DNA of 12,998 bases from assembly GCA_023387585.1 (NCBI GenBank), contig JAEWHZ010000324.1, forward strand, positions 1 to 12,998. The letters run 5' to 3'. Source of the stretch: Pseudomonadota bacterium (GTDB lineage: Bacteria; Pseudomonadota; Alphaproteobacteria; Rhizobiales; Devosiaceae). The notes beneath the pieces were generated by a model, which searched no databases, was not told the origin of the DNA, and saw only the letters and a list, made by a program, of their open reading frames with translations. A program made the translations under genes and the position numbers. The first letter of the stretch is position 1. Every line of letters starts with the position of its first letter. Shown here in pieces: positions 6,783 through 12,712 of this stretch.

Positions 6783-7988
6783 TCAGATCTGGTCGAGCCC
6801 ATAGGCCAGGTCGGCGATCAGATCGTCCGGATCCTCGAGCCCCACCGAAAGCCGCATCAGGCCGTCGCCGATCCCCATGTCGCGCCTGATATCGGGGCTG
6901 AAGCGCTGATGCGTTGTGGTACCGGGATGGGTGATGATCGACTTGGCGTCGCCCAGATTGTTCGAGATCAGGATCACGGCCAGCGAATCCGCCATCCGGA
7001 AGGCTTCCGCCTTGCCGCCCTTGACCTCGAAGGCGACCATGGTCGAGCCGGTCTTCATCTGCCGGCGCCCCAATTCCACCTGCGGATGGTCCTTGTGATG
7101 GGGGTAGAACACCCGGGCGATCTTGGGATGGTTGGCCAGCGCCTCGGCGACCGCAGCCGCAGACTGGCTCTGGCGCGCGACCCGCAGCGGCAGGGTTTCG
7201 AGGCCCTTGAGCAGCACCCAGGCGTTGAACGCGCCCATGGATGGGCCGGTCTGGCGGATGAAGGTGTGCACCTCGCCCTCGATCAAATCGCGCGACCCCA
7301 GCACCGCTCCGCCCAGCACGCGGCCCTGGCCGTCGATGTGCTTGGTGGCCGAATAGGCGACCAGATCGGCGCCCAGCGCCAGGGGTTTCTGGTTCATCGG
7401 CGTCGCAAAAACATTGTCGACCACCAGCTTGGCGCCATGGGCATGGGCGATTTCGGCGACTGCGGCGATGTCGACGAGTTCCAGCGTCGGATTGGTCGGG
7501 GTTTCGATGAAAACCGCTTTGGTGTTGTTGCGCATGGCGGCGGCGAAATTGGCCGGGTCGCGGCCGTCCACCAGCGTCGAGCTGACGCCCCAGCGCGGCA
7601 GGAAATCCTCGATTATGTAGCGGCACGAACCAAATAGCGCCCGGGCGGCGACGACGTGGTCGCCGGCGCGCACCAGGCTCATCATCGCCGTCGTCACCGC
7701 CGCCATGCCGCTCGCCAGCCCGCGCGCCGCCTCGGCGCCTTCGAGCAGCGCCATGCGCTTCTGGAACATGTCGACGGTGGGGTTGGAAAAGCGCGAATAG
7801 GTGTGGCCGAGCGTCTGGTCGATGAAGCGCGCTTCCGCCTGGCCCGAATTCTCATAAGTAAAACCGGAGGTTAGGAACATCGCTTCCGAGGTCTCCGCGT
7901 GCTGGCTGCGCTCTGCGCCGCCATGCACCACGAGCGTGTCGGCTGCGCGGTTCTTCGGATCCGCCAGCGGATTCTTGTCCTTGCTCAT
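6783..7988 (-). CDS. metZ: O-succinylhomoserine sulfhydrylase
   Basis: A PLP enzyme that makes homocysteine directly from O-succinylhomoserine and sulfide in methionine synthesis (direct sulfhydrylation). The 401-residue protein belongs to the Cys/Met metabolism gamma family: TYSRFSNPT (63-71), the loop ASGMAAVTTAM (92-102), IETPTNPTLELVD (161-173), VVDNVFATP (189-197), and the PLP lysine K216 in SATKHIDGQGR. NTKAVF...and FIRQTGPSMGAFNAW fit MetZ better than cystathionine gamma-synthase, but separating MetZ from MetY-type acetylhomoserine enzymes is inference. The ATG at 7988 is preceded by GGGGAT (8000-7995), a good ribosome site; a TTG at 8024 lies inside the terminator hairpin region and is rejected. 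The leader carries a SAM-II riboswitch, which independently supports a methionine role. Confidence 0.93.
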   Translation of the reverse strand: MSKDKNPLADPKNRAADTLVVHGGAERSQHAETSEAMFLTSGFTYENSGQAEARFIDQTLGHTYSRFSNPTVDMFQKRMALLEGAEAARGLASGMAAVTTAMMSLVRAGDHVVAARALFGSCRYIIEDFLPRWGVSSTLVDGRDPANFAAAMRNNTKAVFIETPTNPTLELVDIAAVAEIAHAHGAKLVVDNVFATPMNQKPLALGADLVAYSATKHIDGQGRVLGGAVLGSRDLIEGEVHTFIRQTGPSMGAFNAWVLLKGLETLPLRVARQSQSAAAVAEALANHPKIARVFYPHHKDHPQVELGRRQMKTGSTMVAFEVKGGKAEAFRMADSLAVILISNNLGDAKSIITHPGTTTHQRFSPDIRRDMGIGDGLMRLSVGLEDPDDLIADLAYGLDQI

Positions 7989-8000
7989 CGAAACATCCCC

Positions 8001-8036
8001 AAAAAACAAAAAACCGGCTCGCAAGCGCGGCCGGTT
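8001..8036 (-). terminator. Intrinsic terminator in the metZ leader
   Basis: On the minus strand AACCGGC (8036-8030) pairs with GCCGGTT (8018-8012). An inner CGC/GCG pair surrounds a small loop. The hairpin is followed by six Ts, a G and six more Ts, ending at 8001, immediately before the metZ ribosome site GGGGAT. It sits between the SAM-II aptamer and the gene, exactly where a transcription-attenuating expression platform belongs. It is strong by inspection: a GC-rich stem plus a 12-T run interrupted once. Confidence 0.88.
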
Positions 8037-8043
8037 CGCAAAC

Positions 8044-8149
8044 GGTCGTTTAGCACTTGCTTTTCGCGCTTTATGAACAGGTTTGCCAACCGCAAAATCA
8101 GTTCATGAACGCAGGTGGCTGCAATCTGACCGGCCAAATCACCACCCTG
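8044..8149 (-). promoter_or_regulatory. SAM-II riboswitch aptamer upstream of metZ
   Basis: The minus strand contains the hallmark SAM-II sequence GGTGGTGATTTGGCCGG, TTGCAGCCACC, and downstream GTGCTAAA. P1 is GGTGG (8146-8142) with CCACC (8118-8114), perfect over five pairs. The conserved U-rich GATTTG strand follows P1. The 3' strand GCTAAA lies at 8054-8049. Candidate pseudoknot pairs are TTGC (8124-8121) with GCAA (8060-8057) and GGTC (8131-8128) with GACC (8047-8044). The family binds S-adenosylmethionine and turns off methionine genes. Placement before metZ is typical for alphaproteobacteria. The stretch between P1 and the 3' strand is about 58 nt, far longer than in compact members, because a hairpin is inserted at 8106-8073. 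Confidence 0.87.
8073..8106 (-). repeat. Hairpin inserted in the SAM-II aptamer linker
   Basis: ATGAAC (8106-8101) pairs perfectly with GTTCAT (8078-8073), and inside them TTTGC (8096-8092) pairs with GCAAA (8086-8082) around a five-base loop. The two helices, separated by a small internal loop, form one arm placed between P1 and the 3' pseudoknot strand of the riboswitch. A competing fold, the local palindrome GTTCATGAAC at 8110-8101, is also possible. Confidence 0.65.
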
Positions 8150-8155
8150 AAACCG

Positions 8156-8184
8156 TTCTTCGCGCAATCCGGCCTTGGCGTCAA
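8156..8184 (-). promoter_or_regulatory. Candidate promoter for metZ leader
   Basis: TTGACG on the minus strand at 8184-8179 matches the well-conserved -35 element. Seventeen bases downstream the -10 position reads GAAGAA (8161-8156), a poor match. Transcription from it would start near 8149, precisely at the 5' side of the riboswitch P1, which is the main reason for listing it. The -35 overlaps a possible plus-strand -35 for dcd (TTGGCG 8175-8180, TAACCG 8198-8203, 17-base spacer). Confidence 0.35.
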
Positions 8185-8229
8185 TCGCGCCGCTTGCTAA
8201 CCGGGGTCGGACGAAAGGCGGAACAGAGA

Positions 8230-9342
8230 ATGAGCGTTGGCGAGCACTGGCCGGACGGCGTCTATCCGGCGCATCTGATCGAACGGCTGGCCGCCCGAGG
8301 CGCCATCGCGGCGGATGCGCCCTTCGATGCCGACCAGATCCAGCCCGCCAGCCTCGACCTGCGGCTCGGCCCGGTCGCCTATCGCGTGCGCGCCAGCTTC
8401 CTGCCCGGCCCCGACGCCACGGTCGGCGAGCGCATCGAGCGGCTCAAGCTGCACGCCATCGCGCTCGAGGATGGGGCGGTGCTGGAGCGCGGCTGCGTCT
8501 ATGTCGTGCCGCTGATGGAACGCCTCGACCTGCCGGCCCCGCTCTCGGGGTCCGCCAACCCCAAATCCTCGACCGGAAGGCTCGATGTCTTCACCCGCGT
8601 CATCTGCGATCGGGCGCGCAGCTTCGATCAGGTGCCGGCCGGCTATCGCGGCCCGCTCTATCTCGAGATCAGCCCGCGCACCTTCCCGGTTCTGGTGCGC
8701 GCCGGCTCGCGGCTGTCGCAGTTGAGACTGCGGCGCGGCGACAGCCGGCTCGACGCCGCCCAGCATCTGGCGCTGCACCGCGCGCAGACGCTGGTGAGCA
8801 ATGCCGAGGATGCGGTCGGGGTCGGCGTGTCCCTGTCCATCGACCTCGAAGGCGCCGCGCGCGGCGGGCTGATCGGCTTTCGCTCCAAGCGCCACACCGA
8901 TGTCGTCGACGTTGACAAGAAGGGCGCGCTCGACGTGCTCGATTTCTGGGACCCGCTCCATGCCCGCGGCCGCTCCGAGCTGATCCTCGACCCCGACGAA
9001 TTCTACATCCTCGTCAGCCACGAGGCGGTGCACGTGCCGCCCGACCACGCCGCCGAAATGGTGCCCATCGACCCGCTGGTCGGCGAATTCCGCGTGCATT
9101 ATGCCGGCTTCTTTGATCCCGGCTTCGGACATACAGAGGCCGGCGGCGCCGGCAGCCGGGCGGTGCTGGAGGTGCGCAGCCGCGAGGTGCCCTTCCTCGT
9201 CAATCACGGCCAGACCATCGGCAGGCTGATCTATGAGCGCCTCGCCGAGCGCCCCGAACGGCTCTACGGCCAGGAACTCGGCTCGCACTACCAGGCGCAG
9301 AGCCTGAAGCTGTCGAAGCACTTCAAGCCCTTCCCGGGCTGA
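8230..9342 (+). CDS. dcd: dCTP deaminase, long two-domain form
   Basis: Deaminates dCTP to dUTP, feeding dTMP synthesis through dUTPase. At 370 residues it is nearly twice E. coli Dcd (193) and matches the long alphaproteobacterial family (2'-deoxycytidine 5'-triphosphate deaminase). The N-terminal half has IQPASLDLRLG (37-47), the canonical Dcd block, and GSANPKSSTGRLDVFTRVI (107-125) with GYRGPLYLEISPRTFPVLV (138-156), equivalent to the substrate-binding Ser-Ser-Arg and Glu-containing strands. The second half repeats a dUTPase-like pattern: FYILVSHEAVHVPPDHAAEMVP, GEFRVHYAGFFDPGFG, AVLEVRSREVPFLVNHGQ. So the polypeptide looks like two fused dUTPase folds. ATG at 8230 is preferred, with a weak purine-rich site (AAAGGCGGAA). 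The frame extends to 8083, but that would run through the riboswitch. Divergent from metZ, convergent with sthA. Confidence 0.9.
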   Translation: MSVGEHWPDGVYPAHLIERLAARGAIAADAPFDADQIQPASLDLRLGPVAYRVRASFLPGPDATVGERIERLKLHAIALEDGAVLERGCVYVVPLMERLDLPAPLSGSANPKSSTGRLDVFTRVICDRARSFDQVPAGYRGPLYLEISPRTFPVLVRAGSRLSQLRLRRGDSRLDAAQHLALHRAQTLVSNAEDAVGVGVSLSIDLEGAARGGLIGFRSKRHTDVVDVDKKGALDVLDFWDPLHARGRSELILDPDEFYILVSHEAVHVPPDHAAEMVPIDPLVGEFRVHYAGFFDPGFGHTEAGGAGSRAVLEVRSREVPFLVNHGQTIGRLIYERLAERPERLYGQELGSHYQAQSLKLSKHFKPFPG

Positions 9343-9356
9343 AGCTTTGATTTGTC

Positions 9357-9401
9357 GCGTTTCCGAACCGCAAAAGTGGCAGCCACTTTTGCTGGAAACG
9401 C
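9357..9401. repeat. Nested perfect palindrome between dcd and sthA
   Basis: The inner arms GCAAAAGTGGC (9370-9380) and GCCACTTTTGC (9382-9392) are perfectly complementary around one base. Outer arms GCGTTTCC (9357-9364) and GGAAACGC (9394-9401) are also perfect, offset by five bases on one side and one on the other. The element fills the gap between two convergent genes and ends just before the sthA stop codon (9403-9405). No T-tract follows on either strand. Its form (AAAAGTGG...CCACTTTT in an extragenic palindrome) resembles dispersed repeats I recall from Rhizobiales genomes; it may also act as a bidirectional transcript end. Confidence 0.8.
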
Positions 9402-9402
9402 T

Positions 9403-10857
9403 CTATTCCGCGGCCGGGGAGGCGATCTCGCTCATCGGCACGGTGTTGGGCATGCGGTTCCACGCGTCGAGCGCGGCGATCTTGTAGGCTTCGGCGAGGG
9501 TCGGATAGTTGAAGGCGTTCTCGACGAAATAATCGAGCGTGCCGCCGAGATTGAGCACGGCCTGGCCGATATGGATCAGTTCGGTCGCGCCTTCGCCGAC
9601 GATGTGGACGCCCAAAAGCTTGCGGGTCTCGATGGCGAAGATCAGCTTCATCATCCCCGATTGCAGGCCCATGATGTGGCCGCGCGAGGTTTCGCGCAGG
9701 CGCGCTATGCCGGCCTCGTAGGGAATGTTCTGCGCCTTGACCTGCTGCTCGGTCAGCCCGACCGTCGAGATTTCCGGCACGGCATAGATGCCGTAGGGGA
9801 AGAATTCGGGGGCCGGCGGCATCGGCGCGCCGCAGGCATGCAGCGCCGCGATCCGGCCCTGCTCCATCGAGGTCGAGGCCAGCGAGGGCCAGCCGATGAC
9901 GTCGCCGGCGGCATAGATGTTGCGCGTGGTCGTCTGGAAGGTCACCGGATCGACCTTGATGCGGCCGCGATCGACCGGCGTGATGCCGCAATTCTCGAGC
10001 CCCAGATCGGCGGTGGCCCCGGACCGCCCGGCGGCATAGAGCAGCATGTCGGAGCGGATGCGCCGCCCGTCGGCGAGCACGGATATGGCCCAGCCCTGCT
10101 CGTCGAGCTCGACCTTTTCGACCCGCGCCCCGAGCCGCAGGGTGACGCCGCGATTGCGCAGATCGTGGATGAATTCCTCGACGATCTCGCGATCTATGAA
10201 GTCGAGGATGGTCTCGCGCGGCTCGACGATGGTCACCGGCACGTCCAGCGCCGAGAAGATGGTGGCATATTCGATGCCGATCACCCCGGCGCCGACCACG
10301 GTCATGCTGCGCGGCACCCGCAGCTCGGACACCAGATTGTCGCTGTCGAGCACGGAATGCTCGTTGAACGGGATGTCGGCGGGCCGATAGGGCGTGGTGC
10401 CGACGGCGATGACCGCATGGTCGAAGCCGATCACGGTCTCGTCGCCATCGGCGGCGGTGACGCTGATATGCTTGTCGTCTAGAAAACGGGCCTTGCCGCC
10501 CAGCGTGCGCACCCCGTTGCGCGCGAACTGGTGCTCGAGCACCTCGATCTCGTAGTCGAGGGTCATGTTGAGCCGTGCCCCGAGATCCTTGCCCTCGATC
10601 TCCTTCTTGACGCGATAGGCGAGCCCGTAAAAGCCGCGCTCGCGCCAGCCAGACAGGTTCAGCACCGTCTCGCGCAGGGTTTTCGAGGGAATGGTGCCGG
10701 TATGCACGGACACCCCGCCCACCCGCAGCCGGTTCTCGACCACCAGCACCGAGCGCCCCAGCTTGGCGGCCTGGATCGCGGCCCGCCGCCCCGCAGGGCC
10801 CGAGCCGATGACGACGAGATCAAAGATGTCCAAACCGTTCCCCGCTATGCCAGCCAA
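9403..10857 (-). CDS. sthA: Soluble (Si-specific) NAD(P)+ transhydrogenase
   Basis: A soluble FAD flavoprotein that moves hydride between NADPH and NAD+, balancing the two pools. The 484-residue protein is a two-dinucleotide-domain disulfide reductase relative: FAD site GSGPAG (18-23), NAD(P) site VVGAGVIGIE (187-196), second FAD block NIYAAGDVIGWPSLAS (313-328), and a C-terminal dimerisation domain. In place of the redox CxxxxC, residues 47-59 read GGVSVHTGTIPSK, so both redox cysteines are absent; loss of the redox pair and TIPSK(T/A)LRE are SthA marks and exclude a working lipoamide dehydrogenase or glutathione reductase. The start is TTG at 10857, fixed by AGGAGGG (10868-10862) just upstream. 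A second TTG at 10833 behind GCGGGG is less likely. LOG and DUF421 genes lie upstream on the same strand with gaps of about 60 bp, so co-transcription is possible. Confidence 0.92.
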   Translation of the reverse strand: MAGIAGNGLDIFDLVVIGSGPAGRRAAIQAAKLGRSVLVVENRLRVGGVSVHTGTIPSKTLRETVLNLSGWRERGFYGLAYRVKKEIEGKDLGARLNMTLDYEIEVLEHQFARNGVRTLGGKARFLDDKHISVTAADGDETVIGFDHAVIAVGTTPYRPADIPFNEHSVLDSDNLVSELRVPRSMTVVGAGVIGIEYATIFSALDVPVTIVEPRETILDFIDREIVEEFIHDLRNRGVTLRLGARVEKVELDEQGWAISVLADGRRIRSDMLLYAAGRSGATADLGLENCGITPVDRGRIKVDPVTFQTTTRNIYAAGDVIGWPSLASTSMEQGRIAALHACGAPMPPAPEFFPYGIYAVPEISTVGLTEQQVKAQNIPYEAGIARLRETSRGHIMGLQSGMMKLIFAIETRKLLGVHIVGEGATELIHIGQAVLNLGGTLDYFVENAFNYPTLAEAYKIAALDAWNRMPNTVPMSEIASPAAE

Positions 10858-10861
10858 TATA

Positions 10862-10868
10862 CCCTCCT
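10862..10868 (-). promoter_or_regulatory. Strong ribosome-binding site fixing the sthA TTG start
   Basis: On the minus strand AGGAGGG at 10868-10862 is a near-perfect Shine-Dalgarno sequence, with five bases between AGGAGG and the TTG at 10857. No ATG or GTG is better placed, so the rare TTG start is well supported. Confidence 0.8.
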
Positions 10869-10917
10869 GCCACGGCCTTGTGACATGCCCGTTTCACTGC
10901 CGGCAAGCCGGCGCGGG

Positions 10918-11781
10918 TCACGATGTGGGCGGCTCCGGCTCCACCTCGGGCAGGTTGTAGAAGTCGCGGATGCAGGCCCAGCCGTCCTCGGCGGTGTCGA
11001 CCACGGTGAACAGATCCGGGTCGGTCGGCGCTATCGTACCCGATTCGGCCAGCGCCTCGAGGTCGAGCACGCGCCCCCAGAACTCCGAGCCGAACAGCAG
11101 CAGCGGAATCGGCTCCATGCGCCGCGTCTGGATCAGGGTGAGGGTTTCGAAGAACTCGTCCAGCGTGCCGAACCCGCCCGGAAAAATCGCCACCGCCCGC
11201 GCGCGCAGCAGGAAATGGATTTTGCGCGTGGCGAAATAGTGGAAGTTGAAGCTCAGCTCGGGGGTCACGAAGGGGTTGGGCGCCTGCTCGTGCGGCAAGA
11301 CGATGTTGAAGGCGATCGAGGGCGCCCCGACATCGGCGGCGCCGCGGTTGCCGGCCTCCATCACCCCCGGCCCGCCGCCGGTGACCACGACGAAATCGGC
11401 ATAGTCCAGCGCCCTGGAGGTCAGCGAGGCATAGCGCGCGAAGCGCCGCGCCTCCTCGTAATAGCGCGAGGCCGCCTCGAGATTGCGCTTCTGCACCTCG
11501 TTGCGCGCCGCCCAGGCGGGCTTGCCCGGCTCCGGAATGCGCGCGCCGCCGAACAGCACCACCGTCGAGTTGATGCCCATCTCGCGCAGCCGGAACTCGG
11601 GCTTGAGATATTCGAGCTGGAAGCGGACGCCGCGCGTATCCTCCGAGGTCATGAAGTCGGGGTCGGCGAAGGCCAGCCGATAGGCGGCCGATTCCGTCTG
11701 CGGCGTCAGCGGCGCCTGGCGGACGGCATCGATGTCCTGATCCGATGTTCTGAGCGGCGTGTGCCGACGGCGCTTTGCCAA
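10918..11781 (-). CDS. LOG family (TIGR00730-type) nucleotide hydrolase
   Basis: A cytoplasmic Rossmann-like protein of 287 residues in the LOG/lysine-decarboxylase-like family, whose members cleave the N-glycosidic bond of nucleoside 5'-monophosphates (cytokinin activation in plants, nucleotide salvage in bacteria). The signatures are VVVTGGGPGVMEAGNRGA (131-148), FATRKIHFLLRARAVAIFPGGFGTLDEFFE (183-212) with the PGGxGTxxE motif (residues 201-209), and VVLFGGARIPE (74-84). An N-terminal extension of about 70 residues makes it longer than plant LOG proteins (about 190-220), closer to the long bacterial type. The start is TTG at 11781, with AGGGGAA about five bases upstream; no ATG occurs before Met44. 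Found 55 bp after DUF421 and 60 bp before sthA. Substrate is inferred; old annotations as lysine decarboxylase are unlikely to be right. Confidence 0.88.
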   Translation of the reverse strand: MAKRRRHTPLRTSDQDIDAVRQAPLTPQTESAAYRLAFADPDFMTSEDTRGVRFQLEYLKPEFRLREMGINSTVVLFGGARIPEPGKPAWAARNEVQKRNLEAASRYYEEARRFARYASLTSRALDYADFVVVTGGGPGVMEAGNRGAADVGAPSIAFNIVLPHEQAPNPFVTPELSFNFHYFATRKIHFLLRARAVAIFPGGFGTLDEFFETLTLIQTRRMEPIPLLLFGSEFWGRVLDLEALAESGTIAPTDPDLFTVVDTAEDGWACIRDFYNLPEVEPEPPTS

Positions 11782-11836
11782 ACCGATTCCCCTGTCTGTC
11801 CTCGGCGCAGGCTAGACAATCATGGTTAACGATCGG

Positions 11837-12544
11837 TCAGTCGGATGTTTCTCGGGCCTCGTCGCCGCCCGTGCTCTCGACCCAGTGCGAGGCGCCGCAA
11901 TTGGTGCAATGGCGCTCGGCATTCCCGCGCGGCTTGCCGCAGCGCATGCACACCGCGTCCTGCCCTTTCTCGGGCACGGGGCGCTGGCCGTCCACCGCAT
12001 GCGGCGGCACGATGGCGAGCCCCGGCCGCGCGCCGTCGCTGTGGCGGAAGGCGGTCAGCTTGCCGTCCTTTTCGATATAGGCGCCGCGCACCTCGCCCAG
12101 ATTCTCGAACCCGTTCTCGCGCAGGCGCTGCAACAGCTCCTCGCGCGTCAGCGGGCCCTTGGTCAGGAATTCCGCGTCGATCACGCCGTCGCGCATCACC
12201 TCGAAAGGCTCGCCGTCGATCAGCCGCTCGGCGCGCTCGCTGCGCAGCATGACGGTGTCGAGGCCCTTGTTGATCAGCACCACGATGGTCACCACCGCCA
12301 GCGCGTGCAGCAGCGGCACCTCGGGGTAGAACATCACATCGCCCACCGCCGCGCCCAAGGCGATGACCAGCACGAACTCGACGGTCGACAACTGCCCCAC
12401 CGTCCGGCTGCCCAGCCAGCGCAGCAGCGCTATGGCATAGGCGTAGATGATAAGGGTGCGGACCACGATCTCGAGATAGAACAGGGACGGCTCGGTGCCG
12501 AAAACCATGCGTTGCAGATCAAAAGCGACGACCGGTTCTTCCAT
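11837..12544 (-). CDS. DUF421 (YetF-like) membrane protein with C-terminal zinc ribbon
   Basis: A 235-residue inner-membrane protein. Three hydrophobic segments (about 20-43, 52-72 and 76-93) are followed by the cytoplasmic DUF421 domain (about 95-167: LDTVMLRSERAERLIDGEPFEVMRDG, then FLTKGPLTREELLQRLRENGFENLGEVRGAYIEKDGKLTAF), the layout of the YetF family. After it, residues 199-216 hold CxxC-x10-CxxC (C199, C202, C213, C216) in AVCMRCGKPRG and RHCTNCGASHW, a rubredoxin-like zinc ribbon joined by a Pro-rich linker. Function is unknown. ATG at 12544 is chosen: it has GGGAGGGG upstream, and the longer frame to 12934 runs through promoters and the neighbouring STAS gene with low-complexity sequence. 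An EcfG-type promoter lies directly upstream, implying stress induction. Confidence 0.88.
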   Translation of the reverse strand: MEEPVVAFDLQRMVFGTEPSLFYLEIVVRTLIIYAYAIALLRWLGSRTVGQLSTVEFVLVIALGAAVGDVMFYPEVPLLHALAVVTIVVLINKGLDTVMLRSERAERLIDGEPFEVMRDGVIDAEFLTKGPLTREELLQRLRENGFENLGEVRGAYIEKDGKLTAFRHSDGARPGLAIVPPHAVDGQRPVPEKGQDAVCMRCGKPRGNAERHCTNCGASHWVESTGGDEARETSD

Positions 12545-12572
12545 GGCTCGCCCCCTCCCGGGCAGCGGTGAG

Positions 12573-12598
12573 AACGCGCCCGCCGTCGGGGCCGTTCC
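12573..12598 (-). promoter_or_regulatory. EcfG-type stress promoter for the DUF421 gene
   Basis: On the minus strand GGAAC (12598-12594) is followed after exactly 17 bases by CGTT (12576-12573). This matches the consensus of alphaproteobacterial EcfG sigma factors (GGAAC-N16-17-CGTT) at every defined position. Transcription would start near 12566, giving a leader of about 20 bases before the ATG at 12544. Confidence 0.75.
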
Positions 12599-12653
12599 CC
12601 CGACGCGCGCGGGCCGCCGCGCACAATGTGATGGGCGCGGGCGCCGCAGGGGC

Positions 12654-12679
12654 GGAACACCATGCTTTTGCCTCGCGTT
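12654..12679 (+). promoter_or_regulatory. EcfG-type stress promoter for the STAS-like gene
   Basis: GGAAC at 12654-12658, a 17-base spacer, and CGTT at 12676-12679 match the EcfG consensus fully. Transcription would start near 12686, with a leader of about 27 bases that contains the ribosome site AAAGGAG. It is the divergent twin of the promoter at 12573-12598, with the same spacer length. Confidence 0.78.
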
Positions 12680-12712
12680 CGATCCGGGCAACCCCGCGAA
12701 AGGAGAAATCCG

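Noticed and set aside
7989..8024. TTG start of metZ at 8024
   Set aside because: It lies within the terminator hairpin and its T-tract; ATG 7988 has its own ribosome site GGGGAT.
8083..8229. N-terminal extension of the dCTP deaminase frame to 8083
   Set aside because: It would read through the SAM-II aptamer region and the promoter area; the protein match begins at the ATG at 8230, giving the normal family length.
8197..9321. 374-codon minus-strand frame opposite dcd
   Set aside because: Shadow frame produced by high GC codon bias; no motif.
9352..10482. 376-codon plus-strand frame opposite sthA
   Set aside because: Shadow of sthA, with low-complexity composition and a start inside the palindrome.
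10531..11829. 432-codon plus-strand frame spanning the sthA-LOG junction
   Set aside because: It crosses two well-supported minus-strand genes and their spacer, and shows no domain.
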